Shown here in pieces: positions 1 through 7,087 of a stretch of DNA of 10,860 bases. The notes beneath the pieces were generated by a model. It did no database searches and was not told the DNA's origin. It was given only the letters and a program-made list of their open reading frames with translations. Origin of the DNA: an uncultured Bacteroidales bacterium (GTDB taxonomy: Bacteria; Bacteroidota; Bacteroidia; Bacteroidales; Paludibacteraceae); NCBI GenBank assembly GCA_937915765.1, contig CALGHE010000041.1, forward strand, positions 1 through 10,860, read 5' to 3'. Both the position numbers and the translations under genes were made by a program. The first letter of the stretch is position 1, and each line of letters starts with the position of its first letter.

Positions 1-267
1 GTCATCATAGATCATGGCTTTGGCTACAAGACTTTGTATGCTCACCTTGACGGATTTAAACTCAAACGAGGCAACAAGGTCATGCGTGGTGATGTCATTG
101 CGTACATGGGTAACACAGGAAAGTCCACCGGAACCCACCTTCATTACGAGGTCAGGTACAAAGACAAAGTTGTTGACCCAAGAAACTTCTACTTTATGGA
201 CTTGAGTCCTGAAGAGTACGACAAGATGGTTAGACTTTCTTCCAATAATGGTAATGTGTTCGACTAA
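1..267 (+). CDS. M23 family (LytM-type) metallopeptidase, C-terminal part
   Basis: The frame is open from base 1, so the gene starts upstream; the visible 88 residues end at a TAA. The segment has the end of the M23 zinc-peptidase fold: TLYAHL at residues 11-16, a G-D-V-I-A-Y-MGNTG stretch at 30-40, and the HLH motif at 46-48 followed by YEV and a VDPRNFY close at 58-64. In this family the HxH pair supplies a zinc ligand and a catalytic histidine; the other ligands (the HxxxD motif) lie upstream, outside the window. Such enzymes cut peptide cross-links of peptidoglycan in the periplasm or serve as division-linked regulators. A short acidic tail follows the domain. Internal Met codons exist but are not starts, because the domain clearly extends upstream of them. 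Family assignment is secure; the exact substrate cannot be told. Confidence 0.9.
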   Translation, partial: VIIDHGFGYKTLYAHLDGFKLKRGNKVMRGDVIAYMGNTGKSTGTHLHYEVRYKDKVVDPRNFYFMDLSPEEYDKMVRLSSNNGNVFD

Positions 268-300
268 CGACAAAAAGCTTTGAAGTATAAAAACACTGAA

Positions 301-337
301 AGTCAGGTTGTTTCCAAAGGAAGAACCTGACTTTTTT
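301..337 (+). terminator. Rho-independent terminator of the M23 peptidase gene
   Basis: A perfect 9-bp inverted repeat (AGTCAGGTT at 301-309 and AACCTGACT at 324-332) encloses a 14-nt loop and runs straight into a T tract ending at 337. It lies 34 bp after the peptidase stop codon. The A-rich flank on the left could let it act weakly on the other strand too. Confidence 0.85.
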
Positions 338-524
338 ACACATATATTTTCCTATTCTGTCAGCCTCAAGAAATTTAAACTCCGACTTCGTGATTTGCGC
401 AAATATGCAATACAGAGGATTACTAAAACTCCTCAACAATAAGTTTTGGAAAAACCGGAAGACTGACGTAAATGGTGCAGATAGTGCAAACCGAACTGAA
501 TCTGAAAAGTTTCACACACCACCC

Positions 525-551
525 TTCTATAAAAAAACATGATTTATAGAA
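525..551. repeat. AT-rich inverted repeat in the convergent gap
   Basis: TTCTATAAA at 525-533 and TTTATAGAA at 543-551 form a perfect 9-bp inverted repeat around a 9-nt spacer. It has no T tract on either side in the position expected of a terminator and lies only 9 bp from the next hairpin. It may be part of the terminator region of the exporter gene or a protein-binding palindrome. No function can be assigned. Confidence 0.45.
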
Positions 552-560
552 TTACATACG

Positions 561-594
561 AAAGTCCCGGAAAATGTCTCTTTCCCGGGACTTT
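561..594 (-). terminator. Hairpin terminator downstream of the ABC exporter gene
   Basis: AAAGTCCCGG at 561-570 pairs perfectly with CCGGGACTTT at 585-594 across a 14-nt loop. It lies 20 bp past the stop codon of the exporter gene read from the - strand. The stem is strong and GC-rich, but only a short run of T follows it on the - strand, so termination efficiency is uncertain. No + strand gene ends just before it, which is why it is given to the - strand. Confidence 0.65.
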
Positions 595-614
595 ATTACC
601 GCATTCTGCAAGAT

Positions 615-2441
615 TTAAAACGTCTGCATCTGATGCAGTTTTTTGTAATATCCGTTCATCGCGAGCAGTTCGTCGTGCTTGCCTCTTTCAACAATCTGAC
701 CTTCGTGCATAACACAAATTTCATCAGCATTTTTTATGGTAGAGAGCCTATGAGCAATAACAATAGTAGTTCTGTTCTTCATCAGATTCTCAAGGGCCTC
801 CTGCACAAGCTTTTCAGATTCCGTATCCAAAGCAGACGTAGCCTCGTCAAGTATCAATATCGCAGGATTTTTAAGTATAGCTCTTGCGATACTGATTCTC
901 TGTCTTTGTCCTCCAGACAAACGCCCTCCACGGTCTCCGATATTTGTCTGATAACCGTCTTCAGTCTCCATAATGAAATCATGAGCATTTGCGATTCGAG
1001 CCGCAGCCTCAACCTGTTCCTGCGTCGCATTCTCAACGCCGAACGTTATATTGTTAAATATGGTGTCGTTAAACAAAATGGCCTCCTGATTAACGTTGCC
1101 CATCAGAGAGCGCAGGTCAAACAAGGTCAAGTTGCGCACATCTACGCCATCTACGGTTATGGAGCCCTCGTTCACGTCATAAAAGCGCGGCAGCAAATCT
1201 ACCATTGTGGACTTTCCGGAACCTGACTGCCCCACCAGCGCCACAGTTTTGCCCTTTTCAATCTTCAAATCCACACCCTTCAAAATCCACTCGTCTGCAT
1301 ATTTGAACCACACATTATTATATTCGATTCCTTTAGAGAATGGTTTCAACGGCTCTGCATTTTTCACCTCCTTTAGAGGGTTTTCAGCAGAAAGCACCGC
1401 ATCGATTCGTTCCAAAGAGGCCATCCCCTTTTCTATGCTGTACATCGCTTTAGACAAATCTTTCGCAGGATTTATTATACTATAAAAGATTACAAGATAG
1501 TATATAAACTCTGCCGCAGAAAGAGAACTGTTATCTTCCAGAATAAGCATTCCGCCAAAGCCAAGGACTATGGCTATTGTCGTTGTGCCCAGAAATTCGC
1601 TCATAGGATGAGCCAGCATATATCTGCGATTCACTTTGTTTATCGTGTCTCGCAGCATGTCATTCATCTCTCCAAATCTTTTGGAGACAGCCTTTTCCGC
1701 ATTGAAAGCCTTAACCACACGAAGCCCGCCCAGCGTCTCTTCTATCTGGGAAATAAGCTGGCCCGTCTGCTGCTGGCTGACAAGCGACTTCTTCTTCAGC
1801 GACTTTCCGACCTTGCCCATTATAAATCCGGCCACTGGCAATACCATAAGCACAAACAGCGTCAGTTTCCAGCTCAAAATCAGCATTATGGCAATATACA
1901 CAATTATCATCACAGGGTTTTTGGACAGTAATTCGATTGAACTCATGATAGAATTTTCAACCTCTACTACGTCCGATGTCATACGAGACAAAATATCCCC
2001 TTTCTTCTGTGTATGGAAAAATCCAAGGTTCAAATCCACAATTTTGCGATACATCTGATTGCGTATGTCCCTCACAAGCCCGGTTCTCAGCGGTATGATA
2101 TAATAACTCGCCAGATAAGCGGTCCCGGTTTTGAACAGAGTCATCACTACAAGGAAAACGCCAAGCACGACAAGCGTCTGGATACCGCCGTTTTCATCGA
2201 TATAATTGGAGACCCAGCAATAAGCGTTGTTCTTTATCACATCCACGCTCCATTCGAAAGGCATATATTCGTAAACCTTCTTGCTCGTCTTAAAAAGTAT
2301 CTCAAGAATTGGAATTATAAGAGCAAAGGAGAATAGGCTGAAGATAGTTGACACTATATTGCAAAAAATGTTAAGCCCCACATACTTTTTGTACGGCCCT
2401 ACAAATCTTTTTATCAGAACTAAAAATTTCGGCATAAGCAT
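615..2441 (-). CDS. MsbA-like ABC exporter (fused membrane and ATPase domains)
   Basis: This 608-residue protein is a half-transporter of the exporter type, about the usual length for the family. The N-terminal membrane domain holds about six helices (near residues 22-49, 88-116, 174-192, 193-210, 284-302 and 311-326). The ATPase domain has the A-loop region near 379-382, Walker A GQSGSGKST (404-412), Q-loop Q452, signature LSGGQ (508-512), Walker B ILILDE (528-533), D-loop SALD (536-539) and switch histidine H564. All nucleotide-binding residues are present, so it should be active as a homodimer in the inner membrane. MsbA proteins flip lipid A core or other lipids; multidrug export is the main alternative, and sequence alone does not separate them. 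The first external loop (about residues 50-86) is long compared with E. coli MsbA as I recall it. A second ATG two codons in (2435) is an equally possible start. It follows purB on the same strand, with a terminator hairpin between. Confidence 0.88.
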   Translation of the reverse strand: MLMPKFLVLIKRFVGPYKKYVGLNIFCNIVSTIFSLFSFALIIPILEILFKTSKKVYEYMPFEWSVDVIKNNAYCWVSNYIDENGGIQTLVVLGVFLVVMTLFKTGTAYLASYYIIPLRTGLVRDIRNQMYRKIVDLNLGFFHTQKKGDILSRMTSDVVEVENSIMSSIELLSKNPVMIIVYIAIMLILSWKLTLFVLMVLPVAGFIMGKVGKSLKKKSLVSQQQTGQLISQIEETLGGLRVVKAFNAEKAVSKRFGEMNDMLRDTINKVNRRYMLAHPMSEFLGTTTIAIVLGFGGMLILEDNSSLSAAEFIYYLVIFYSIINPAKDLSKAMYSIEKGMASLERIDAVLSAENPLKEVKNAEPLKPFSKGIEYNNVWFKYADEWILKGVDLKIEKGKTVALVGQSGSGKSTMVDLLPRFYDVNEGSITVDGVDVRNLTLFDLRSLMGNVNQEAILFNDTIFNNITFGVENATQEQVEAAARIANAHDFIMETEDGYQTNIGDRGGRLSGGQRQRISIARAILKNPAILILDEATSALDTESEKLVQEALENLMKNRTTIVIAHRLSTIKNADEICVMHEGQIVERGKHDELLAMNGYYKKLHQMQTF

Positions 2442-2462
2442 TCTATATTATTTACCGATAAA

Positions 2463-2494
2463 AGTTTGCCGAAAGGTTGTCCTTCCGGCAAACT
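2463..2494 (-). terminator. Hairpin terminator of purB
   Basis: AGTTTGCCG at 2463-2471 pairs with CGGCAAACT at 2486-2494; after one mismatch the pairing continues inward (about 2473-2476 with 2481-2484), leaving a 4-nt TTGT loop. On the - strand the stem is followed by TTT and then TATCGG. It lies 18 bp past the purB stop and 21 bp before the exporter start, so it should limit read-through from purB into the exporter gene. Confidence 0.75.
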
Positions 2495-2512
2495 GCAAAA
2501 CTATTTATATAC

Positions 2513-3856
2513 TTATATACCTGTGTAATTATGAGGGGTGATTGCGCGAAGCTCCTTCTTGACATCTTCCGAAACCTCAAGTGTCTCCACAAAATCACGA
2601 ATAGACTTCTCTGTTATGCCTTCGTTTGTGCGAGTGAGCGCCTTCAGCGTTTCGTACGGATTAGGGTAGCCCTCTCTGCGCAAAATAGTCTGGATGCCTT
2701 CCGCAACAACTGCCCAGCAATTGTCAAGGTCGTCAAACAAAGCCTTTTCGTTAAGCAAAAGTTTGCCAATACCCTTCAGCGAGCTCTGAATAGCTATCTC
2801 GATATGGGCGAACGGCACACCTACGTTACGCAGCACTGTAGAGTCTGTCAAGTCGCGCTGCAAACGAGATATAGGCAGTTTGGCCGACAAATGCTCCAGT
2901 ATTGCATTAGCCATTCCAAGGTTTCCTTCCGCATTTTCAAAATCTATCGGATTGACCTTGTGCGGCATTGCCGACGAGCCGACCTCTCCTGCCTTGATTT
3001 TCTGCTTGAAGTATTCCATTGAGATGTACTGCCAAAAATCGCGGTTCATATCTATCATGATAGTATTGATGCGTTTAAGGCAGTCAAATATAGCTGCGAG
3101 ATTATCGTAGTTAGAGATCTGAGTTGTCCACTGCTCACGCTGAAGCCCAAGCACATTGTTCACGAAGTTGTTTCCGAAAGCCTTCCAGTCATTAGACGGA
3201 TAAGCCACGTTATGCGCGTTGAAATTGCCTGTTGCGCCTCCAAACTTAGCCGAGCAAGGCACGTTCTTAAGCTGCTCTATTTGCACTTTAAGACGGCTTA
3301 CGAAGACCATGATTTCCTTACCCAAACGAGTTGGAGAAGCCGGCTGACCATGCGTTTTTGCCAGCATAGAGATATTTGACCATTCGTTTGCTTTAGCTTC
3401 CAGAGCGCCCGCCAGCTCGTCCAGCATCGGACAAAGACTTTTCTGCAGAGCCTCCTTTATGGAATACGGAATCGCTGTGTTGTTAATATCCTGAGAAGTC
3501 AGTCCGAAATGGATAAACTCCTTGAATTGCTGTATATTAAGAGCGTCAAACTTCTCCTTTATAAAATATTCCACAGCTTTAACATCATGATTAGTCACCT
3601 TTTCAATGTCCTTTATCTTCTGAGCATCATCCAATGAAAAGTTTTCGTAGATTTCGCGCAACTTGCCGTAAAGCGACTTGTCAAAACCCTTCAGATTTTC
3701 CAGCGGAAGTTCGCAAAGCGCAATAAAATACTCCACTTCAACCAGAACTCTGTACCTGATCAGGGCGTATTCTGAAAAATACGCATACAGACCATCCACC
3801 TTGTTTCTATAACGGCCATCTACCGGCGATATAGCTGTCAAAACATTTAATTCCAT
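2513..3856 (-). CDS. purB: Adenylosuccinate lyase
   Basis: PurB catalyses two beta-eliminations of fumarate in purine synthesis: SAICAR to AICAR, and adenylosuccinate to AMP. The protein is 447 residues from the chosen start and follows the E. coli-type PurB closely: SPVDGRYRNKV near the N-terminus, TNHDVKAVEYF at about 88-98, THGQPASPT at 168-176 (with the histidine used in catalysis), and the fumarase/aspartase signature GSSAMPHKVNPIDFEN at 293-308 on the mobile catalytic loop. TDSTVLRN follows at 337-344. The end, TPHNYTGI, stops about ten residues earlier than the E. coli protein, probably normal for this lineage. The frame has another ATG three codons upstream (3865); 3856 is preferred because it gives the MELN start that matches the E. 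coli MELS start. A terminator follows it. Confidence 0.95.
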   Translation of the reverse strand: MELNVLTAISPVDGRYRNKVDGLYAYFSEYALIRYRVLVEVEYFIALCELPLENLKGFDKSLYGKLREIYENFSLDDAQKIKDIEKVTNHDVKAVEYFIKEKFDALNIQQFKEFIHFGLTSQDINNTAIPYSIKEALQKSLCPMLDELAGALEAKANEWSNISMLAKTHGQPASPTRLGKEIMVFVSRLKVQIEQLKNVPCSAKFGGATGNFNAHNVAYPSNDWKAFGNNFVNNVLGLQREQWTTQISNYDNLAAIFDCLKRINTIMIDMNRDFWQYISMEYFKQKIKAGEVGSSAMPHKVNPIDFENAEGNLGMANAILEHLSAKLPISRLQRDLTDSTVLRNVGVPFAHIEIAIQSSLKGIGKLLLNEKALFDDLDNCWAVVAEGIQTILRREGYPNPYETLKALTRTNEGITEKSIRDFVETLEVSEDVKKELRAITPHNYTGI

Positions 3857-3867
3857 ATATAACAACC

Positions 3868-4017
3868 TTATAATTTATTTATTTTCAACACATTGGCAAT
3901 AAAACTCTGCACATTAGCCGAATCGTTGCCTTTAGAAACTACAAATATAGTGTTTTTAATCTTAAAAGCAGGCAAAAATCCCTTGTCATATTCTCCGAGA
4001 AAAATAATTTTTGACAT
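3868..4017 (-). CDS. Possible 49-codon small ORF upstream of purB
   Basis: From an ATG at 4017 the - strand is open for 49 codons to a TAA at 3868-3870, ending 11 bp before the purB start. The predicted peptide begins MSKIIFLGEYDKGF and has a fairly balanced composition, with a C-terminal stretch VSKGNDSANVQSFIANV that reads like folded protein. I recognise no family. Against it, no promoter-like motif is visible just upstream of 4017, and a good purB -7 element lies inside it (3942-3949), so it may be chance reading of a leader. An ORF of this length is not rare by chance in AT-rich DNA. If real, it would be co-transcribed with purB. Confidence 0.25.
   Translation of the reverse strand: MSKIIFLGEYDKGFLPAFKIKNTIFVVSKGNDSANVQSFIANVLKINKL
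3942..3975 (-). promoter_or_regulatory. Candidate purB promoter
   Basis: On the - strand TATATTTG (3949 to 3942) is a perfect match to the Bacteroidota -7 consensus TAnnTTTG. A TTTTTG reaching 3973 upstream could be the -33 element, but the 23-bp spacer is a few bases longer than usual. Transcription would start near 3935, giving a purB leader of roughly 80 nt. Confidence 0.45.
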
Positions 4018-4043
4018 TTGCACAAAAAAGACGAAAAAAAATC

Positions 4044-4072
4044 TTGTTTACTGAATAATATTTTTACCTTTG
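4044..4072 (+). promoter_or_regulatory. Promoter of pnp (Bacteroidota-type)
   Basis: TACCTTTG at 4065-4072 matches the Bacteroidota -7 consensus TAnnTTTG exactly, and TTG at 4044-4046 fits the -33 element with an 18-bp spacer. The start of transcription would be near 4079, leaving a leader of about 20 nt before the pnp ATG. That leader has no GGAGG-like sequence, normal for this phylum. Confidence 0.7.
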
Positions 4073-4101
4073 TGCAATTTGAATAAAAAGACGATTTAGA
4101 A

Positions 4102-6282
4102 ATGATTAATGCTATTACAAAAACGATCGAGTTGAACGATGGAAGAACCATCACGATCGAAACCGGGAAATTGGCTAAACAGGCCGACGGTTCAGTTGTA
4201 GTGCGCATGGGCAACACAATGCTGCTTGCTACAGTTTGTTCCGCCAAAGACGCAGTTCCCGGCACAGACTTCATGCCACTAACAGTAGAATATAAAGAGA
4301 AATTCGCCGCAAACGGCCGATTCCCTGGCGGTTTCACACGCCGTGAAGGGCGCGCTTCTGATTACGAAATTCTGATTGCGCGTCTTGTGGACCGTGCGCT
4401 GCGCCCTCTCTTCCCAGATAATTATCATGCTGAAACTTTCGTGAACGTTTTGCTCATCTCTGCTGATGGCAAAGACCAGCCAGACGCTTTGGCAGGACTT
4501 GCTGCTTCTGCAGCTTTGGCTGTTTCTGACATCCCGTTCAACGGCCCGATCTCAGAAGTGAGAGTGGCTCGTGTTGACGGCAAGTTTGTCATCAACCCTA
4601 CTTTTGACGAACTTGAAAAGGCTGACATGGATATCATGGTCGGAGCGACTTACGAAAACATCATGATGGTGGAAGGTGAAATGGACGAGGTTTCAGAAGC
4701 GGACTTGCTTGAAGCCCTCAAAACTGCGCACGAAGCTATCAAGGTTCACTGCGTCGCTCAGAAGGAACTGATGGAAATGGTTGGCAAAACTGTTAAGCGC
4801 GAATATTGCCACGAAGAGACTGACGAAGAACTTGAAAAGGACATCTGGAAAGAGTGCTACGACAAGGCTTACGCTATCGCAACTTCCGGTAACAACAACA
4901 AACACGAACGCGGCGAAAAATTTGAAGCTATAAAGGCTGAATATATCGCTAAACTTAGCGAAGAGGAGGCTGAAGAAAAGGCTGGCCTTATCGACCGCTA
5001 CTACCATGCTGTTGAGAAAGAGGCTATGCGCCGTTCTATCCTCGACGAAGGAAAGCGTCTTGACGGACGTTCTACTACTGACATCCGCCCTATCTGGTCG
5101 GAAGTGGATTACCTCCCTGGAGCTCACGGCTCCGCAATCTTCACTCGTGGTGAAACTCAGTCTTTGACTACTGTAACTTTGGGTACTAAGCAGGACGAAA
5201 AGATTATCGACGAGGTGCTGATGGAAGGTCGCGAACGTTTCTTGCTTCACTACAACTTCCCTCCGTTCTCTACTGGAGAGGCTAAAGCTCAGCGTGGCGT
5301 TGGTCGCCGTGAAATTGGTCACGGAAACTTGGCTCACCGCGCTTTGAAGAGAATGATTCCTGCAGACTACCCTTATGTTGTGCGTGTCGTTTCTGACATC
5401 TTGGAATCTAACGGCTCCTCTTCTATGGCTACAGTCTGTGCCGGCACACTTGCTCTTATGGACGCTGGTGTTCAGATCAAGAAACCTGTGTCTGGTATCG
5501 CTATGGGTCTTATCACAGATAAAGACAATGTTAAGTACTCTGTGCTTTCTGACATTCTTGGAGACGAAGACCACCTTGGCGACATGGACTTCAAGGTGAC
5601 AGGTACTAAAGACGGTATCACTGCCACTCAGATGGACATCAAGGTTGACGGTCTTTCTTACGAAATTCTTGAAAAGGCTTTGAATCAGGCTCGCGAAGGC
5701 CGTCTTCATATCTTGGGCAAGATTGCTGAAACAATCTCTGAACCTCGTGCTGACTTGAAGGACAACGCTCCTCGTATCGTTGTAATGATGGTTCCGAAAG
5801 AGATGATTGGAGCTATTATCGGCCCTGGCGGAAAGATTATTCAGGACATTCAGGAAAAGTCTGGAGCTGTTATCTCTATCGAAGAGATTGACAATCAAGG
5901 CCGCGTAGAAATCTCTGCTGTGAACAAGGCTTCTATCGACGAGGCTACTCGCAGAATCAAAGCTATCGTGGCTGTTCCTGAGGTTGGCGAAACTTACGAT
6001 GCAAAGGTTAAGTCTATCATGCCTTACGGAGCGTTCGTTGAGTTTATGCCTGGCAAGGAAGGTTTGCTTCATATCTCTGAAATTGACTGGAAACGCTTCG
6101 AGACAATGGAAGAGACCGGTTTGAAGGAAAATGACATGATTCAGGTTAAGCTTCTTGACATTGACCCTAAGTCGGGCAAATTCAAATTGTCTAAGAAGGC
6201 TCTGCTTCCTCGTCCTCCTAAAGAAGACAAAGGTGACGGCGAAAAATCAGAAAGACCTCATCATCACGACAAACGCAAATAA
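4102..6282 (+). CDS. pnp: Polyribonucleotide nucleotidyltransferase (PNPase)
   Basis: PNPase degrades RNA from the 3' end using phosphate, releasing nucleoside diphosphates, and can run in reverse; it works as a ring-shaped trimer in the cytoplasm. The 726-residue protein has the full family layout: a first RNase PH-like domain (about 10-145, with FPGGFTRREGR near 74-84), a helical linker (about 150-310), the catalytic second RNase PH domain (about 320-550), a KH domain with the GPGG loop at 574-577, and an S1 domain (about 630-698, YGAFVEF and GLLHISEI). Catalytic features are intact: RRE at 402-404, SNGSSSMA at 437-444, and the acidic run GDEDHLGDMD at 487-496 that binds metal. The tail after S1 is short, charged and His-rich. 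Length matches typical PNPases. The gene stands alone between its own promoter and terminator. Codon choice is strongly biased, as expected for high expression, except in the first 80 or so codons. Confidence 0.98.
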   Translation: MINAITKTIELNDGRTITIETGKLAKQADGSVVVRMGNTMLLATVCSAKDAVPGTDFMPLTVEYKEKFAANGRFPGGFTRREGRASDYEILIARLVDRALRPLFPDNYHAETFVNVLLISADGKDQPDALAGLAASAALAVSDIPFNGPISEVRVARVDGKFVINPTFDELEKADMDIMVGATYENIMMVEGEMDEVSEADLLEALKTAHEAIKVHCVAQKELMEMVGKTVKREYCHEETDEELEKDIWKECYDKAYAIATSGNNNKHERGEKFEAIKAEYIAKLSEEEAEEKAGLIDRYYHAVEKEAMRRSILDEGKRLDGRSTTDIRPIWSEVDYLPGAHGSAIFTRGETQSLTTVTLGTKQDEKIIDEVLMEGRERFLLHYNFPPFSTGEAKAQRGVGRREIGHGNLAHRALKRMIPADYPYVVRVVSDILESNGSSSMATVCAGTLALMDAGVQIKKPVSGIAMGLITDKDNVKYSVLSDILGDEDHLGDMDFKVTGTKDGITATQMDIKVDGLSYEILEKALNQAREGRLHILGKIAETISEPRADLKDNAPRIVVMMVPKEMIGAIIGPGGKIIQDIQEKSGAVISIEEIDNQGRVEISAVNKASIDEATRRIKAIVAVPEVGETYDAKVKSIMPYGAFVEFMPGKEGLLHISEIDWKRFETMEETGLKENDMIQVKLLDIDPKSGKFKLSKKALLPRPPKEDKGDGEKSERPHHHDKRK

Positions 6283-6311
6283 GTATAAATTTGCTATATT
6301 ATAAATACGAG

Positions 6312-6357
6312 AAGGGGGTGTCTCAAAATTTACAAAATTGCGAAACACCCTCTTTTT
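6312..6357 (+). terminator. Rho-independent terminator of pnp
   Basis: AAGGGGGTGT (6312-6321) pairs with ACACCCTCTT (6345-6354) with one G-T pair, and a T run continues to 6357. The loop is long and AT-rich. It lies 30 bp past the pnp stop codon and separates pnp from the small membrane protein gene that follows. Confidence 0.8.
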
Positions 6358-6416
6358 ATATGCTTTCTCTAAATCAAGGACTCAAATCCTAATAAAACAT
6401 CTATAAGATTCATAAT

Positions 6417-6929
6417 ATGCTTCTTAATCTTAGTTACGACATCATTTACCAAATAAACACAGATGCCCCTTTTGAGATAAAAAAAGACGGACATTATTAT
6501 TTAATTAACAAAAAAAGGTACGAAGGTATGGTAAAAGGAAATAAGGGCTTTTTAAAAGAAGCTTTTGAATTTTCCAATAGTAGAAATTCAAGACCTTCTA
6601 TTTGGTTTGAGGTTAAAGAAGGAAACCCAAGATTAATGACTATGTCTATTCAGGCAGGAAATAGAGCTATTTTCTTTTTGTTGCTCCTAGGCGTATTTAA
6701 TCTGATATTTGTTTGTTCTATTTTGGGAACAAGAACAGGAACATTTACCTACGATTTCATCGAATTTTTCTTAGGTTTCTTGTTTCTTGATATATTTTTC
6801 CTCGCCATTTGGTCCTTTCTCTTTATGGAAGCAAAATTTTCTGCAGAAAACGATTTCAAAAAAGAGTTTAAACTGAAGAAAATATCAGAAAAAGAAAAAG
6901 GGACTTACAAAATAAGAAGGGATTTTTAA
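6417..6929 (+). CDS. Hypothetical protein with two membrane helices
   Basis: I do not recognise this 170-residue protein. It has a soluble N-terminal part (1-83) with a GHYYLINKKRYEGMV segment, a first membrane helix at about 84-104, a short loop rich in Gly and Thr, a second very Phe/Leu-rich helix at about 113-137, and a strongly basic and acidic tail (138-170) ending in KIRRDF. There is no signal peptide, so both ends are probably on the same side of the membrane, likely the cytoplasm. The sequence is clearly more AT-rich than pnp or purB, with AAA, TTT and ATA codons frequent. No TAnnTTTG promoter is visible between the pnp terminator and its ATG, so expression may be low or depend on read-through. 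It is a single gene between a + strand and a - strand terminator. It is more likely a real gene than not because its hydrophobic pattern is coherent and the frame is open for 170 codons. Confidence 0.7.
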   Translation: MLLNLSYDIIYQINTDAPFEIKKDGHYYLINKKRYEGMVKGNKGFLKEAFEFSNSRNSRPSIWFEVKEGNPRLMTMSIQAGNRAIFFLLLLGVFNLIFVCSILGTRTGTFTYDFIEFFLGFLFLDIFFLAIWSFLFMEAKFSAENDFKKEFKLKKISEKEKGTYKIRRDF

Positions 6930-7011
6930 GAGTATGTAGCAGCTTTGAAAACTCGCAACTTTTGGTATAGTCGTCCTGAGAATTGGCTCATTCAAAATTC
7001 ATCGGATGCTG

Positions 7012-7047
7012 AAAAAAAATCCTGAGCAACCATGTCACTCAGGATTT
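7012..7047 (-). terminator. Rho-independent terminator of the rfb genes
   Basis: AAATCCTGAG (7017-7026) pairs perfectly over 10 bp with CTCAGGATTT (7038-7047) around an 11-nt loop. Read on the - strand the stem runs into eight T's (7019 to 7012). It lies 40 bp past the rfbD stop and marks the end of the rfb transcription unit. On the + strand there is no T tract, so the upstream membrane protein gene has no clear terminator of its own. Confidence 0.88.
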
Positions 7048-7087
7048 ACATTTTCTATGTGCCAGTTTATTCAAAAAAACGCTACAA

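Noticed and set aside
230..439. 69-codon - strand frame across the end of the peptidase gene
   Set aside because: It crosses the peptidase 3' end and its terminator hairpin and has no protein-like domain; chance reading is likelier.
633..1226. 197-codon + strand frame antisense to the ABC exporter
   Set aside because: The opposite strand encodes the complete ATPase domain with all motifs, so this frame is a shadow.
3939..4337. 132-codon antisense frame covering the pnp start
   Set aside because: It overlaps the pnp promoter and the first 79 codons of pnp, and its predicted peptide is low-complexity Ser/Ala/Thr-rich in the overlapped part. It is best read as a shadow of pnp.
4693..6072. 459-codon open frame antisense to pnp
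   Set aside because: It lies wholly inside pnp, its translation is rich in Ser, Val, Arg, Asn and Phe in a way that mirrors pnp codon bias, and it shows no domain. The strong codon preference of pnp keeps stops out of this antisense frame.
6930..7011. Possible gene remnant between the membrane protein and the rfb terminator
   Set aside because: I looked for a continued frame or a recognisable motif in these 82 bases and found none.
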